A stretch of 64,000 nt of DNA from Tamaricihabitans halophyticus (GCF_004340875.1 NZ_SLXQ01000004.1:278994-342993); one strand, 5' to 3'; shown: positions 29,499 to 38,356, counted from the stretch's first letter. Numbers and translations: made by a program. Notes: generated by a model not told the origin, from the sequence alone.

Positions 29499-30971
29499 AT
29501 GCGTGGAACACGCGGGGACGAATTGCCTCACCGCCAGCGTGGCTTGCTATGGCTACCACTCGGCACCGCGCTGCTCCTCGCGCTTGTCTGGGCGGTCGCC
29601 TCCGCGCCCGCGGCGGCGAACCCTTCGACTGCCGTGCCGCATGACTTCGTCACCAGGCCAGATCTCACACCGCCGGTGATCAACGTGCACACGGCCGAGG
29701 AAGGTACCGCGCCGGGCCACATCTTTCTCAGCCCGCGTGGCACCGACGCGCAAACCGGCCCGTTGATCGTCGACGACAGTGGCCAACCAGTCTGGTCCAA
29801 GCGGGTTGGCGATGGCGAGCAAACCCGCGCGATGGACTTCAAAGCCCAGCGGTACCAGGGAGAGCCGGTACTCACCTGGTGGCAGACCGACCCCGAGGGC
29901 GGCCAGGGGCAATACGTGATCATGAACCAGCGGTATGAGCAGATCGCCACGGTGGAAGCCGGTAACGGGCTCAACGCAGATCAACACGAAATGATCATCA
30001 CGTCGCGGGATACCGCGCTACTCGTCATATACCACGGCCAGCAGGAAAACGATCGACCCGTGATCGAAGGAGTCGTACAGGAAGTCGATCCGGAAACCGG
30101 CGACGTGTTGTTCGAATGGCACAGTCTCGACGACGTTCCGGTGTCCGAGTCCGTGGAACCGCCGCCCGAGGATCCCGGCGCCGCACACGACTACTTCCAC
30201 ATCAACTCGGTCTACGAAGACGCGGAGGGAAACCTGCTCATCTCGGCCCGGCACACCAGCACGATCTATCAGATTGACCGGGAAACCCGGAAGGTGTCCT
30301 GGCGGCTGGGCGGCAAGAACAGCGATTTCGCCGTTGCCGAGGACGCCGAGTTCGGTTGGCAGCACGATGCGCGCTGGCTTCCCGACGGGCGGCTCAGCTT
30401 GCTGGACAACGTGTCGAAGAAGCCGGGCCCGCCATCGCGGGCACTCGTGCTCGATGTGGACACCGAGAAACGAACCGCCGACGTGGCACGCTCCTTCCCC
30501 CATCCCGACGGCACCACCAGTGTCTCGCAGTCGAACAATCAGGTACTTCCGAATGGACACAGCTTCGTTGGCTGGGGATCCCAACCCAGTTACACCGAGT
30601 TCGACGCGAACGGCGAGGTCCTGTTGCACGCGGACTTCGGCGCCGAGATGCAGTCATACCGGGCATTCCGGCTGCCGTGGCAAGGTTTCCCGCAACAACC
30701 ACCGGATGTCGTGGGCAAGCGGGCAACCGACGGCACGATCCAGGTGTACACCAGCTGGAACGGTTCGACGGAGACCCGTTCCTGGCGGATCCTGGCCGGC
30801 GCCACTCCGGACGATCTCCAACCCGTAGCCGAAACGGACCGGGACGGCTTCGAAACCATGGCGCCGATCGACGGCGAGTACTCCTACGTCGCCACGGAAG
30901 CACTGGACGGAAACGGCCAAACGCTGGGTACCGCCAAGCCGGTACGAGTTATCGCCGCCAACTCCCAGTGA
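29499..30971 (+). CDS. Secreted arylsulfotransferase (ASST)-like protein
   Basis: About 490 residues with a signal peptide (LLWLPLGTALLLALVWAVASAPAAA) and a repeat-rich beta-propeller domain. Segments such as QYVIMNQRYEQIATVEAGNG, ADQHEMIIT, HDYFHINSVYEDAEGNLLISARHTSTIYQIDRETRKVSWRLGG, FGWQHDARWLPDGRLSLLDN and SQSNNQVLPNGHSFVGWGS are typical of the Arylsulfotran_2 family. Catalytic His are likely in the DQHE and HDYFHINS loops. Classical ASST enzymes transfer sulfate between phenols; many actinobacterial homologues have no assigned substrate. ATG 29499 is preceded by CGGAGA; an in-frame start at 29328 adds 57 residues without signal character. Confidence 0.85.
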   Translation: MRGTRGDELPHRQRGLLWLPLGTALLLALVWAVASAPAAANPSTAVPHDFVTRPDLTPPVINVHTAEEGTAPGHIFLSPRGTDAQTGPLIVDDSGQPVWSKRVGDGEQTRAMDFKAQRYQGEPVLTWWQTDPEGGQGQYVIMNQRYEQIATVEAGNGLNADQHEMIITSRDTALLVIYHGQQENDRPVIEGVVQEVDPETGDVLFEWHSLDDVPVSESVEPPPEDPGAAHDYFHINSVYEDAEGNLLISARHTSTIYQIDRETRKVSWRLGGKNSDFAVAEDAEFGWQHDARWLPDGRLSLLDNVSKKPGPPSRALVLDVDTEKRTADVARSFPHPDGTTSVSQSNNQVLPNGHSFVGWGSQPSYTEFDANGEVLLHADFGAEMQSYRAFRLPWQGFPQQPPDVVGKRATDGTIQVYTSWNGSTETRSWRILAGATPDDLQPVAETDRDGFETMAPIDGEYSYVATEALDGNGQTLGTAKPVRVIAANSQ

Positions 30972-31000
30972 GGGAACGAACTCGGCAACCGGACGCGCTC

Positions 31001-31027
31001 CGTGATCGCGTTCTTTCAGGTTAGCGA
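31001..31027. repeat. Dispersed intergenic repeat, related copy D
   Basis: CGTGATCGCGTTCTTTCAGG followed by TTAGCGAGG resembles the copy at 42322-42350 (CGTGTTCGCGTTCTTCAGG followed by TTAGCGTGC). It lies between the convergent arylsulfotransferase-like and MFS genes, again at 3' ends. Confidence 0.6.
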
Positions 31028-31037
31028 GGTTCGGTGG

Positions 31038-32294
31038 TCACGGCGCACCCAGTTCGGTGCGTACCGCCCGCCGGGACGCGAGCAAGGCACCGGCGCTGAC
31101 AAACGCGAGGAACGCGGCGCCAAGAAACACCGGCAGGTAACTGTCCACCAAGGTGACCACCCAGCCAGCCAGGAACGGCCCGCCGGCGCGGGCACCGATC
31201 ACGAACATCGCCAGCGTGCCGTTGATACTCGCGAAGTGCCGTGGCCCGTAGTACTCGGCGAGCAAGGTGCCACGCAGCAGCTCTGGCAACCCGAAACCGA
31301 GTCCGAACAGGACCACGCAGACCACGATGGACACCGTGGCGCCGGAACCGTGTCCAGTAGTAAGCATTGGCACCACCAGCGCGAGCGCCTGCGCGCACAG
31401 CAGGATCGCGCTCGCCAGATGTTCCGGCAAGTACCGGCGTAGCCAGCTGATCAGCAGCCGCCCGCATACCTGGAACAGCCCAACCGCACCGGAAAGCAGA
31501 CTGGCTTGACCGAGCGGATAACCACGATCCACCAGGTACGCGACGAGAATCACCGAGATGGCAACTCTCGACGCCGTCGCGGCCACCATGCACAGCACGA
31601 ACCAGCGAAACGACGCGCTGCGCACGGCGGTGGCACGAGCCACTGAACCATCTCCCCGCGCGGTAACCGGATCGACCCGTTCCCGCCGCCGACCGTCCGG
31701 CAACAGGCCCAGGTCAGCGGGCCGACGGCGGAGCACCAGGCCATGAATCGGTACACAGCAGACCGCGACGGTGGCCGCGAGCACGAGCAAGCTGTCCCGC
31801 CAGCCCAATATGTCAATCAACCAGCCGGTCAACGGCACGAACACGACGCTGGCCAGCCCCCCGAACACGGTCAGCACCAGTACCGCTCGCGCGCGGTACG
31901 CGGAGAACCAGGCCGTGGTGACCGCGAAGGCGGGCTCGTACAACGTTATCGCCATCGCGAGCCCGGCAACGGCGAAGATGCCGAAGAACACCGCGATCGA
32001 GTCCACATGCGACCAACCGAGCAGTACGAGTACGGTCAGTACGCTGCCAACCGTCATCAGGGTGCGCGCTCCCCGTGCCTGGAGCAGCCGACCGACGGGC
32101 ATGGCGACCACGCCGGAAACCGCGATGCCGACCGCGTAAGCGGCGTTCAAGGTGCCGAGCGACCAGCCGAGTTCGATGTGCATGGGCACGACGAACACCG
32201 AGAAGGCGTAGATGAGCACACCCCAGGACACCAGTTCGGTCACGCTCAGTCCGGCCACCATGTACCAGCCGTAGAACAGACCGGACCGCCTCAT
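31038..32294 (-). CDS. MFS transporter
   Basis: A 418-residue 12-helix major facilitator superfamily protein. It begins FYGWYMVAGLSVTELVSWGVLIYAFSVF, resembling the oxalate/formate antiporter-like group; the inter-helix motif after TM2 appears as GRLLQARGARTLM. It lies 4 bases after the stop of a GNAT gene on the same strand, and a cupin-type XRE regulator is divergent, so the pair looks like a small efflux-plus-acetylation detoxification unit. The start at 32294 follows a GGGGTGAG sequence; a 49-residue upstream extension overlaps the GNAT gene and is rejected. Confidence 0.88.
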   Translation of the reverse strand: MRRSGLFYGWYMVAGLSVTELVSWGVLIYAFSVFVVPMHIELGWSLGTLNAAYAVGIAVSGVVAMPVGRLLQARGARTLMTVGSVLTVLVLLGWSHVDSIAVFFGIFAVAGLAMAITLYEPAFAVTTAWFSAYRARAVLVLTVFGGLASVVFVPLTGWLIDILGWRDSLLVLAATVAVCCVPIHGLVLRRRPADLGLLPDGRRRERVDPVTARGDGSVARATAVRSASFRWFVLCMVAATASRVAISVILVAYLVDRGYPLGQASLLSGAVGLFQVCGRLLISWLRRYLPEHLASAILLCAQALALVVPMLTTGHGSGATVSIVVCVVLFGLGFGLPELLRGTLLAEYYGPRHFASINGTLAMFVIGARAGGPFLAGWVVTLVDSYLPVFLGAAFLAFVSAGALLASRRAVRTELGAP

Positions 32295-32298
32295 CCAC

Positions 32299-32811
32299 TC
32301 ACCCCAACACCGTGGAATCGGCCAGCCGGCACTGCAACAGCACCGTGTCCAGGTCCCTACCGTGCTTGCGCCCGACGCCACGCAGTCGACCTGCTTCGGT
32401 GAAACCGCAGCGATGATGCAACGCGAACGAGGCAGGGTCATCGCCGTCCACGATGACCGCTATTACCTCGCGCACTCCAACCTCCCGGCACCGCGCAAGC
32501 AGCCCGTCGAGCAGCAGTCGACCGACTCCCCTGCCGACCGCCCACGGCGCGAGGTAAATCGACTCCTCGACGGTATAGCGATACGCCTGCTGCGCCCGCC
32601 AGGGTTTCGCATAGGCATAGCCAGCGAGTGCCGCATCGTTGTGCGCAACAAGAAACGGCAACCCGCTACTCGCCGCGTCGTCCAGCCGAGCTCGCCACGA
32701 TGCCGCATCCGGCGGGATCTCCGCGAAGGTCACCACGCTGTCCAGCACGTAACGCCGGTAGATCCGGCTGATATCGCCGAGATCATCAGCACGAGCGGCG
32801 CGAATATCCAT
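32299..32811 (-). CDS. GNAT N-acetyltransferase, phosphinothricin/methionine-sulfone type
   Basis: A 170-residue GNAT enzyme. RAARADDLGDISRIYRRYVLDSVVTFAEIPPD, YAYAKPWRAQQAYRYTVEESIYL, VGRGVGRLLLDGLL and NPASF-like DDPASFALHHRCGFTEAGRL are the hallmarks of the PAT/bar/MddA group, which acetylates phosphinothricin, methionine sulfone or sulfoximine. The acetyl-CoA loop is RGVGRLL. It is followed directly by an MFS exporter. ATG 32811 is chosen; a TTG 12 bases upstream is an alternative. It probably protects against a toxic amino-acid analogue, but the real substrate is unknown. Confidence 0.87.
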   Translation of the reverse strand: MDIRAARADDLGDISRIYRRYVLDSVVTFAEIPPDAASWRARLDDAASSGLPFLVAHNDAALAGYAYAKPWRAQQAYRYTVEESIYLAPWAVGRGVGRLLLDGLLARCREVGVREVIAVIVDGDDPASFALHHRCGFTEAGRLRGVGRKHGRDLDTVLLQCRLADSTVLG

Positions 32812-32869
32812 CTCGGCACACAATCTCGAAGTATTCTTCTATAGTAAAATCTTTCGTTATTATAGAGAA
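32812..32869. promoter_or_regulatory. AT-rich divergent promoter with inverted repeat (GNAT-MFS / XRE-cupin)
   Basis: The 58 bases between the divergent starts are strikingly AT-rich for this genome. CTATA (32839-32843) and TATAG (32861-32865) form an inverted repeat inside TTCTATA...TATAGAGAA, overlapping likely -10 hexamers (TATAGT, TATTAT) in both directions. A regulator bound here could control both transcripts. The natural candidate is the XRE-cupin protein encoded immediately to the right. Confidence 0.5.
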
Positions 32870-33487
32870 ATGGTCGATCTTGAGCAACTCGGTGCACGCA
32901 TCCAGGCCGCCCGTACCGACTTCGGCCTCACGCTGCAGCAGCTCGCCGACCGCTCGGCGGTGAGCGTCAGCATGCTTTCCGCTATGGAGCGCGGCGCCAA
33001 GGCGCCAACGATCGTCGTGCTCGCTCGTGTCGCGGTTGGACTGGACCTGCCGCTCACCGAGCTGCTCGCCGAGCAGGAACCGCCTCGGATGGTGATACGC
33101 CGTGCCGCCGAACAGGACGTCGTGCACGAGGCGGAGGGCTGGTCTCGCGCGATCCTCAGCCCGGTGGTGCCGGGAGTGAACTTCGAGTGGATCCGCAGCA
33201 CCCTGCCAGCCGGCTGTGCGCCACATCCGTTCGATGCCTACGCGCCTGGATCACACGAGTACCTTGTCGTGCACAGTGGCACGCTGCGGGTCACCGCCGG
33301 AACCCAGGAAGTCGTCCTCGATGCCGGCGACTCGCTCTACTTCGCGGCCGATGTGACGCACAGCTATGCCAATCCGGGGGAACAACCGTGCGTCTACTAC
33401 GTCGCCGCGCTCATCATGCGTTCGCGCGACCGGCGCGCGATACCCGGAGCGGCGACGATTCAGGCACGCAACAATGGCGCGAGGTAA
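32870..33487 (+). CDS. XRE-cupin transcriptional regulator
   Basis: A 205-residue regulator with an N-terminal Cro/C1-type helix-turn-helix (about residues 7-62: RIQAARTDFGLTLQQLADRSAVSVSMLSAMERG) and a C-terminal cupin (about 110-190: LPAGCAPHPFDAYAPGSHEYLVVHSGTLRVTAGTQEVVLDAGDSLYFAADVTHSYAN). Such proteins sense a small ligand through the cupin and repress an adjacent gene set. It is divergent from the GNAT-MFS pair, the probable target. Its 3' end overlaps the convergent TetR gene by 28 bases. Confidence 0.92.
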   Translation: MVDLEQLGARIQAARTDFGLTLQQLADRSAVSVSMLSAMERGAKAPTIVVLARVAVGLDLPLTELLAEQEPPRMVIRRAAEQDVVHEAEGWSRAILSPVVPGVNFEWIRSTLPAGCAPHPFDAYAPGSHEYLVVHSGTLRVTAGTQEVVLDAGDSLYFAADVTHSYANPGEQPCVYYVAALIMRSRDRRAIPGAATIQARNNGAR

Positions 33488-34089
33488 TCGCGGGCAAACC
33501 GGCGCACTTCCTCGTCGTCCCCAAGCGGAATGCTGCTCTGTGGGGTCAACGTGAACGAGATGGCCAACCGGACGAACAGTTCCGCGACACCCTCTGGTGT
33601 GCGCCCGTCCACCGGCTCCACCCCACCGGGCACCTGATCACCCTGCCAGACCAGAAAATCGCGCGCGACGGCGACAACGAGCTCACCGTTCACCGTGAGG
33701 TACGGCAACAGCGCTTCCGGATCGCTGGCAAGCAGCCGACTCAACAGCGGGTCGGTACGGGCATACCGCACGCCGACCACGAAACCCTCGACCAGGCGTT
33801 CCTCGACCGTCGGCAGCGGCCCGATCGCCGTCACGATGCTGTCGAAGAACCGCTGGCACTCCCGCACCAGCACGGCCTGCACCAGTGTGTCTTTGCCGTC
33901 GAAACGCCGGTAGAGCGTCGCCCTGGACACGCCCGCACGCCGCGCGACCATATCCACGCTGGTCCGACGAAGACCGTAGGTGAGGATCTCCTCGAACGCG
34001 GCGTCCAGCACGCCCGCGCCTACCCGATCGGTATCGCGTGCGCTGGCGAGCACCAAACCGAGCAGCTCGCTGGATTCCGGCGTGGTCAC
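33460..34089 (-). CDS. TetR/AcrR-family regulator
   Basis: A 209-residue TetR-type repressor. The DNA-binding domain lies near the N-terminus: GVLDAAFEEILTYGLRRTSVDMVARRAGVSRATLYRRFDGKDTLVQAV. The C-terminal ligand domain is unremarkable. I use GTG 34089, 10 bases after the stop of the upstream MpaB-like gene; another GTG at 34128 would overlap that gene by 29 bases. Same-strand tight linkage suggests it regulates the oxygenase gene. It is convergent with and overlaps the XRE-cupin gene by 28 bases at the 3' ends. Confidence 0.88.
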   Translation of the reverse strand: MTTPESSELLGLVLASARDTDRVGAGVLDAAFEEILTYGLRRTSVDMVARRAGVSRATLYRRFDGKDTLVQAVLVRECQRFFDSIVTAIGPLPTVEERLVEGFVVGVRYARTDPLLSRLLASDPEALLPYLTVNGELVVAVARDFLVWQGDQVPGGVEPVDGRTPEGVAELFVRLAISFTLTPQSSIPLGDDEEVRRFARDYLAPLLRA

Positions 34090-34099
34090 ATCGGCGACA

Positions 34100-34981
34100 C
34101 TAGCAACCGGCGGGACCGACCCCGGCACGGCGGAACCCAGCCCGAGCCCTCGGCGTGTACCGCACCGCGGAGGGCAGCAGCGGCCAGACCCGCCCGATAC
34201 TCCGGCACATCCGCTGGTAGCGACGCTCGTCCCGGGGCGACCAGCTGGCGCCGATCCTGTCCCGAATCACCGGCGGAAGGGTGCCAACGGCCACCCACCA
34301 GAGCACCTTTCCGCTTGGCTTGCGGAGCAGCCGGTACAGCGGCTGGGGCAACAGTGGGAATCGTTCCGGTGGCTCCTCGCCCATCTGCACGAGAGCCTTC
34401 GCGGTGGGCGTGAGCTCCAGCTGCTCGGCGCAGACCTGGTCGAAGTACTCCCGGAAACTCCGATAGTCGGGCGGCATGATCCGATCGCTCACGCCGTAAC
34501 CGCGGAAGACCTGACACGACTCGGCATAGAACGTCTCTTTGTCCTTTTCGGACAAGGCGCCGAGGAAGGTGTCGGTGAACTGGAGGGCCGCGTCGAAGAT
34601 GGTGGCATGCGCCCAGTAGTACGTCTCCGGAGCCAAGGCGTGGTAGCGCCGGCCGTCCGGCTGGGCTCCCTTGATGCCGGTGTGGTACTCACGAATCATC
34701 CGCGCCGTGCGTGTCCCGTTCGGCCAATCGAAGGTGACGCCCTGGATCTGCGGAACCGAGCGCAATACCCGCTCCCACGGCTCGCTGAAGAAGTCTGAAT
34801 GATCCTGCACGCCGCGACCGAGATCCGGCAGCATCAGCTGCAACAGGCCAGCCCGGACCAACATGACATAGATGCCGTGATCACCGGCGTAGCGCCAGTG
34901 CAACGATCCCGGTCCAGGCACGGTCACCTCGGCGGCGGCCGGCTCGATCCCGGACCCCACCGCATGCTCGCTTGTCGTCAT
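34100..34981 (-). CDS. MpaB-like (DUF2236) oxygenase family protein
   Basis: A 293-residue protein of the DUF2236 / latex-clearing and MpaB-related group. Diagnostic segments are PGSLHWRYAGDHGIYVMLVRAGLLQLMLP, TARMIREYHTGIKG, RYHALAPETYYWAHATIFDAAL and the conserved R-G-x-G-V in FRGYGVSDRIMPPDYRSFREYFD. Family members related to latex-clearing protein bind a b-type heme through a conserved His, but most have no assigned reaction. A TetR gene follows on the same strand, suggesting substrate-inducible control. Confidence 0.82.
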   Translation of the reverse strand: MTTSEHAVGSGIEPAAAEVTVPGPGSLHWRYAGDHGIYVMLVRAGLLQLMLPDLGRGVQDHSDFFSEPWERVLRSVPQIQGVTFDWPNGTRTARMIREYHTGIKGAQPDGRRYHALAPETYYWAHATIFDAALQFTDTFLGALSEKDKETFYAESCQVFRGYGVSDRIMPPDYRSFREYFDQVCAEQLELTPTAKALVQMGEEPPERFPLLPQPLYRLLRKPSGKVLWWVAVGTLPPVIRDRIGASWSPRDERRYQRMCRSIGRVWPLLPSAVRYTPRARAGFRRAGVGPAGC

Positions 34982-35127
34982 ACCCGCCCCGATCTCCGTC
35001 GAACGCAGCCCGATACATTGAGACAGTTCTGATTCTTTGTATCACAGTCATTGGCCCCTCGATACCCGCGACCAAGGTGATCTATCCCGCCGACCGTTGA
35101 CAGGCCAGGGGCGGGCCGTCAAACATC

Positions 35128-35265
35128 AAGCCGTTAGACAACCCGCGCCACGCGGGGGAAGTCCGGTTCGTGCGACACCCTTCGGTGCGTACCCAGTCCG
35201 GCGCTGACCCGCAACGGTAGGCGGCCAGCCACGTGCGGCCGCAAGCCCGAATACCCGCTGGCGCG
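35128..35265 (+). ncRNA. Cobalamin riboswitch upstream of BtuCDF-type genes
   Basis: The adenosylcobalamin aptamer core is clear: GGGGGAAGTCCGGT, then GTCCGGCGCTGACCCGCAAC followed by GGTAGGCGG (the B12 box), then GCAAGCCCGAATACCCGC. Ends are approximate. The 409-base gap 34982-35390 contains this element and the downstream hairpin, and no gene. It reads toward the permease gene at 35391, so B12 uptake would be switched off when cobalamin is plentiful. Confidence 0.93.
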
Positions 35266-35353
35266 GTAGCGCTCCACTACCCGTCGTGGTCTGCGGGACG
35301 GAGCCCACCGGGACGAGTTACCGCGCCGCCGTGGCGATACCGCTCATCCCGCT

Positions 35354-35387
35354 GGGTGCCTGATCGCGACCCACGCGAAAGGCACCC
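35354..35387 (+). promoter_or_regulatory. RBS-sequestering hairpin of the btu riboswitch
   Basis: GGGTGCC (35354-35360) pairs perfectly with GGCACCC (35381-35387), which overlaps the AAAGG ribosome-binding site (35378-35382) and ends 3 bases before the ATG at 35391. This is a likely expression platform acting on translation initiation: B12 binding would favour the closed form. Confidence 0.55.
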
Positions 35388-35390
35388 GAG

Positions 35391-36488
35391 ATGACCGCGA
35401 ACGCACTGGACCGCACGACGGCCGGGCTGCGACGCGCCGCTGATCCGCCACGATCAGGCGGCCGGCTCCTCCCGCTCGTCATCGGACTGGTGGTACTGCT
35501 GGCCTGCTCGGTGCTCGCCGGAATCGCACTCGGCCCAGTAAACCTGCCACTGAGCCAGGTGTTACGGATACTCGACGCGGAGATCCGCGGCGGGGTGATC
35601 CCCGCCAGCGAGGAGGGCCCCTACCGCATCATCACCCAACTACGGCTGCCCAGAGTGCTGCTGGGCGCGATCGTCGGCGCCGGCTTGGCCACGGTCGGTG
35701 TGGCCGTGCAGGCATGTGTGCGCAACGCGCTTGCCGACCCATACATCCTCGGTATCTCGTCTGGGGCCTCGGTAGGCGCGACCGCGGTGACCACGCTCGG
35801 GATCTTCGCCGGGCTCGGGCTCTACGCCCTGTCGGTCGCGGCCTTTCTCAGCGCGCTCGTCGCGACGGCGCTGGTCTATCTCGCCGCCAACGGCCGGTCG
35901 GGACTGACACCGTTGCGCCTGGTGCTCACCGGAACGGCAATGGCGTACGGCTTCTCGGCGATCACCACGCTGCTGGTGTTCCGCGCCCCACACGGCGAGG
36001 CGGCTCGCTCGGCACTGTTCTGGCTACTCGGCAGCCTCGCCGGGGCGAACTGGGCCTCGGTACCGATCGCCGGGATCGTCGTACTGCTCGGCATCGGGTA
36101 CTTCGCGGTTCGCGCCCGACGACTCAACGCGCTGTCGATGGGTGACGAGGCCGCGATCACGCTGGGGGTGCACGCCACCCGGTTTCGCCGCGAACTCTTC
36201 GCCGTCAGTGCCGCGCTCACCGGGGTACTGGTCGCCGTGAGTGGCGCGATCGGCTTCGTAGGCCTCCTCCTGCCGCATGTGGTCCGGATGCTCGTTGGCG
36301 CTGACCACCGCCGCGTACTGGCGATCGCACCGCTTGCCGGTGCTTGCTTTCTGGTGTGGGTCGATCTTGCCGCGCGTACCCTGGCCGCACCTGAGGAACT
36401 GCCGATCGGGGTGCTCACCGCGGTACTCGGAGTTCCTTTCTTTGTCCTGCTCATGCGCAGGCGCGGCTATGTGTTCGGCGGCCGCTGA
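35391..36488 (+). CDS. btuC: BtuC-like cobalamin/cobinamide ABC permease
   Basis: A 365-residue FecCD/BtuC-family permease with about ten membrane helices. Motifs: LRLPRVLLGAIVGAGLATVGV, VRNALADPYILGISSGASVGA and GAIGFVGLLLPHVVRMLVG. The family fold alone cannot separate iron from B12 transport, but the cobalamin riboswitch directly upstream makes a corrinoid the most probable substrate. The stop codon overlaps the next start (TGATG), so permease and ATPase are coupled. Confidence 0.85.
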   Translation: MTANALDRTTAGLRRAADPPRSGGRLLPLVIGLVVLLACSVLAGIALGPVNLPLSQVLRILDAEIRGGVIPASEEGPYRIITQLRLPRVLLGAIVGAGLATVGVAVQACVRNALADPYILGISSGASVGATAVTTLGIFAGLGLYALSVAAFLSALVATALVYLAANGRSGLTPLRLVLTGTAMAYGFSAITTLLVFRAPHGEAARSALFWLLGSLAGANWASVPIAGIVVLLGIGYFAVRARRLNALSMGDEAAITLGVHATRFRRELFAVSAALTGVLVAVSGAIGFVGLLLPHVVRMLVGADHRRVLAIAPLAGACFLVWVDLAARTLAAPEELPIGVLTAVLGVPFFVLLMRRRGYVFGGR

Positions 36489-37276
36489 TGCGCGTGGAAC
36501 TCAACGGCGTGTCGGTGACCGCGGCCGGCAAGCAACTGATCGACGAGGTGAGCCTCGGCGTGCCGTCCGGAACCGTGGTCGGTCTGGTCGGGCCGAATGG
36601 CAGCGGCAAATCCACCACGCTTCGCTGCGTGTTCCGTGCACTACGGCCAACCGCTGGCCGGATCGAGCTGGATGGCAGGGAACTATCCGGCATTCGCCTC
36701 AAGGAGAGCGCGCGACACCTGGCCGCGCTCACCCAGGACAACCACAGCGAGTTCGACTTCACCGTCGCCGAGGTCGTCTCGATGGGCCGGACCCCACATC
36801 AGGGTTCGCTACGTGCTATGTCCACTATGGACCAGCAGGTCTGCGAGGACGCCTTGCGCAGGGTGGGCGCGGTCGGGCTGGCGCATCGGGGCTTTCTGAC
36901 CCTGTCCGGCGGGGAACGCCAGCGGGTGCTCATCGCCAGGGCACTTGCTCAGCAGCCGAGCGTGCTGGTGATGGATGAACCAACCAATCACCTGGATATC
37001 CGCCATCAACTGGAAGTGCTTCGGCTGGTGCGCGAGTTGGACCTGACCGTGCTCGCCGCCCTACACGACCTGAACCTGGCCGCTACGTTCTGCGATCGGC
37101 TCTGCGTGCTCGCGGACGGCCGGATCGTCGCGGACGGACCGCCACGGGAGGTCCTCACCGCCGAGCTGGTGCACCAGGTGTTCGACGTACACGCCGATGT
37201 CGTCGACCACCCGACTACCGGCGCCGTGCAGTTGCTCTACCACGCGCAACCACCATTCGACCAGGATCAGGAGTGA
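36488..37276 (+). CDS. btuD: BtuD-like ABC transporter ATPase
   Basis: A 262-residue ABC ATPase of the FecE/BtuD group. Walker A GPNGSGKST (~34), signature LSGGERQRVLIARAL (~139) and Walker B VLVMDEPTNHLD (~158), with the H-loop His in ALHDLNLA, are intact. It energises the coupled permease. It overlaps the permease stop and the next gene's GTGA region, so three genes form one translational unit. It is also the only FecE-type ATPase in the window and could in principle serve the ATPase-less siderophore permeases. Confidence 0.9.
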   Translation: MRVELNGVSVTAAGKQLIDEVSLGVPSGTVVGLVGPNGSGKSTTLRCVFRALRPTAGRIELDGRELSGIRLKESARHLAALTQDNHSEFDFTVAEVVSMGRTPHQGSLRAMSTMDQQVCEDALRRVGAVGLAHRGFLTLSGGERQRVLIARALAQQPSVLVMDEPTNHLDIRHQLEVLRLVRELDLTVLAALHDLNLAATFCDRLCVLADGRIVADGPPREVLTAELVHQVFDVHADVVDHPTTGAVQLLYHAQPPFDQDQE

Positions 37277-37281
37277 ACCGA

Positions 37282-38292
37282 ATGCCGTCGACACCACGCC
37301 TGCTCAGTGCTGTCGCAGTCACCGTATTGCTCGCCAGCGGATGTGGCGCCACGGTGGCCACCGAGCCGGACACAACCGCGCCCGGCTATCCGGTCACGGT
37401 CACCAACTGCGGCTCGGAGGTAACCTACGACGCCAAGCCCACCTCGGTGGTGAGCAACGATATCGGCATCACCGAACTGTTGTTCGCGCTTGGTCTCGAG
37501 GACCATCTCGCCGGCTACACACTGTCCGAGGGACAGGATTCCGGAGTGGACAGCTCGCCGTGGCGGTCGAGTTTCGAGAAGGTGCCACGGCTCGCCGAGA
37601 AGATCAGCACCGAAGTGGTCCAGGCGGCTGGCGCGGACCTGGTGTTCGCCGGCTGGAGCTATGGATTCGGCGACGAACGCGGGATCACCCCGGAGTCGCT
37701 ACGGCGCCAGGGTATCGACAGCTACGTGCTCACCGAGTCCTGCCGAAACGGCAACGAGTCCGCGCGCGGGATCATGCCGCCGCTCGAAGCGCTTTACACC
37801 GACCTGCGCAACCTGGGCAAGATCTTCGGCGTATCCGAACGCGCCGAACGGTTGATCGCCGAGTACAAGCAAACCGTGGCGAAGGCCAGCGCGACGGTAC
37901 CGGACGACAAGGAACGCCCGTCCGTGTTCCTGTACGACGCGGGCACCGACCAGCCGCTTACCTCGGGCCGCAACGCCGGTCCACATGAGATCATCAGCAA
38001 AGCCGGCGGGGAGAACATCTTCGCCGATCTGGATGACAGCTGGACCACGGTGAGCTGGGAAACGGTCGTCGCGCGGGATCCGGACGTCATCCTGATCAAC
38101 GATTATGCCGGCGGCACGCCGATCACCTTGACGGAGAAGAAGGAGTTCCTGCGCAGCAATCCGGCGCTGAGCAGCGTCACCGCCGTCGAGCAGGACCGGT
38201 TCTTCGCATTGCCGTACGCCGCGCTGGTCGAAGGTCCGCGCAACCCGCGGGCGATCGCCGACTTCGCCGAGTACCTGAGCACCATCCACTGA
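37282..38292 (+). CDS. btuF: BtuF-like corrinoid-binding lipoprotein
   Basis: A 336-residue binding lipoprotein. The signal peptide ends at LLASGC with lipidated Cys 21. It has the FepB/BtuF layout: KPTSVVSNDIGITELLFALGLEDHLAGYT, VVQAAGADLVFAGWSYGF, then two lobes and a C-terminal ALPYAALVEGPRNPRAIADFAEYL. ATG 37282 is chosen because AGGAG lies 8 bases before it; a GTG at 37273 overlaps the ATPase stop. Placement behind the B12 riboswitch suggests a corrinoid ligand. Confidence 0.87.
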   Translation: MPSTPRLLSAVAVTVLLASGCGATVATEPDTTAPGYPVTVTNCGSEVTYDAKPTSVVSNDIGITELLFALGLEDHLAGYTLSEGQDSGVDSSPWRSSFEKVPRLAEKISTEVVQAAGADLVFAGWSYGFGDERGITPESLRRQGIDSYVLTESCRNGNESARGIMPPLEALYTDLRNLGKIFGVSERAERLIAEYKQTVAKASATVPDDKERPSVFLYDAGTDQPLTSGRNAGPHEIISKAGGENIFADLDDSWTTVSWETVVARDPDVILINDYAGGTPITLTEKKEFLRSNPALSSVTAVEQDRFFALPYAALVEGPRNPRAIADFAEYLSTIH

Positions 38293-38356
38293 GCGACACG
38301 CCGGCATATATGGGGTGCCCAATGATCAACCAATACAACATGTAGCATTCGTTGCA

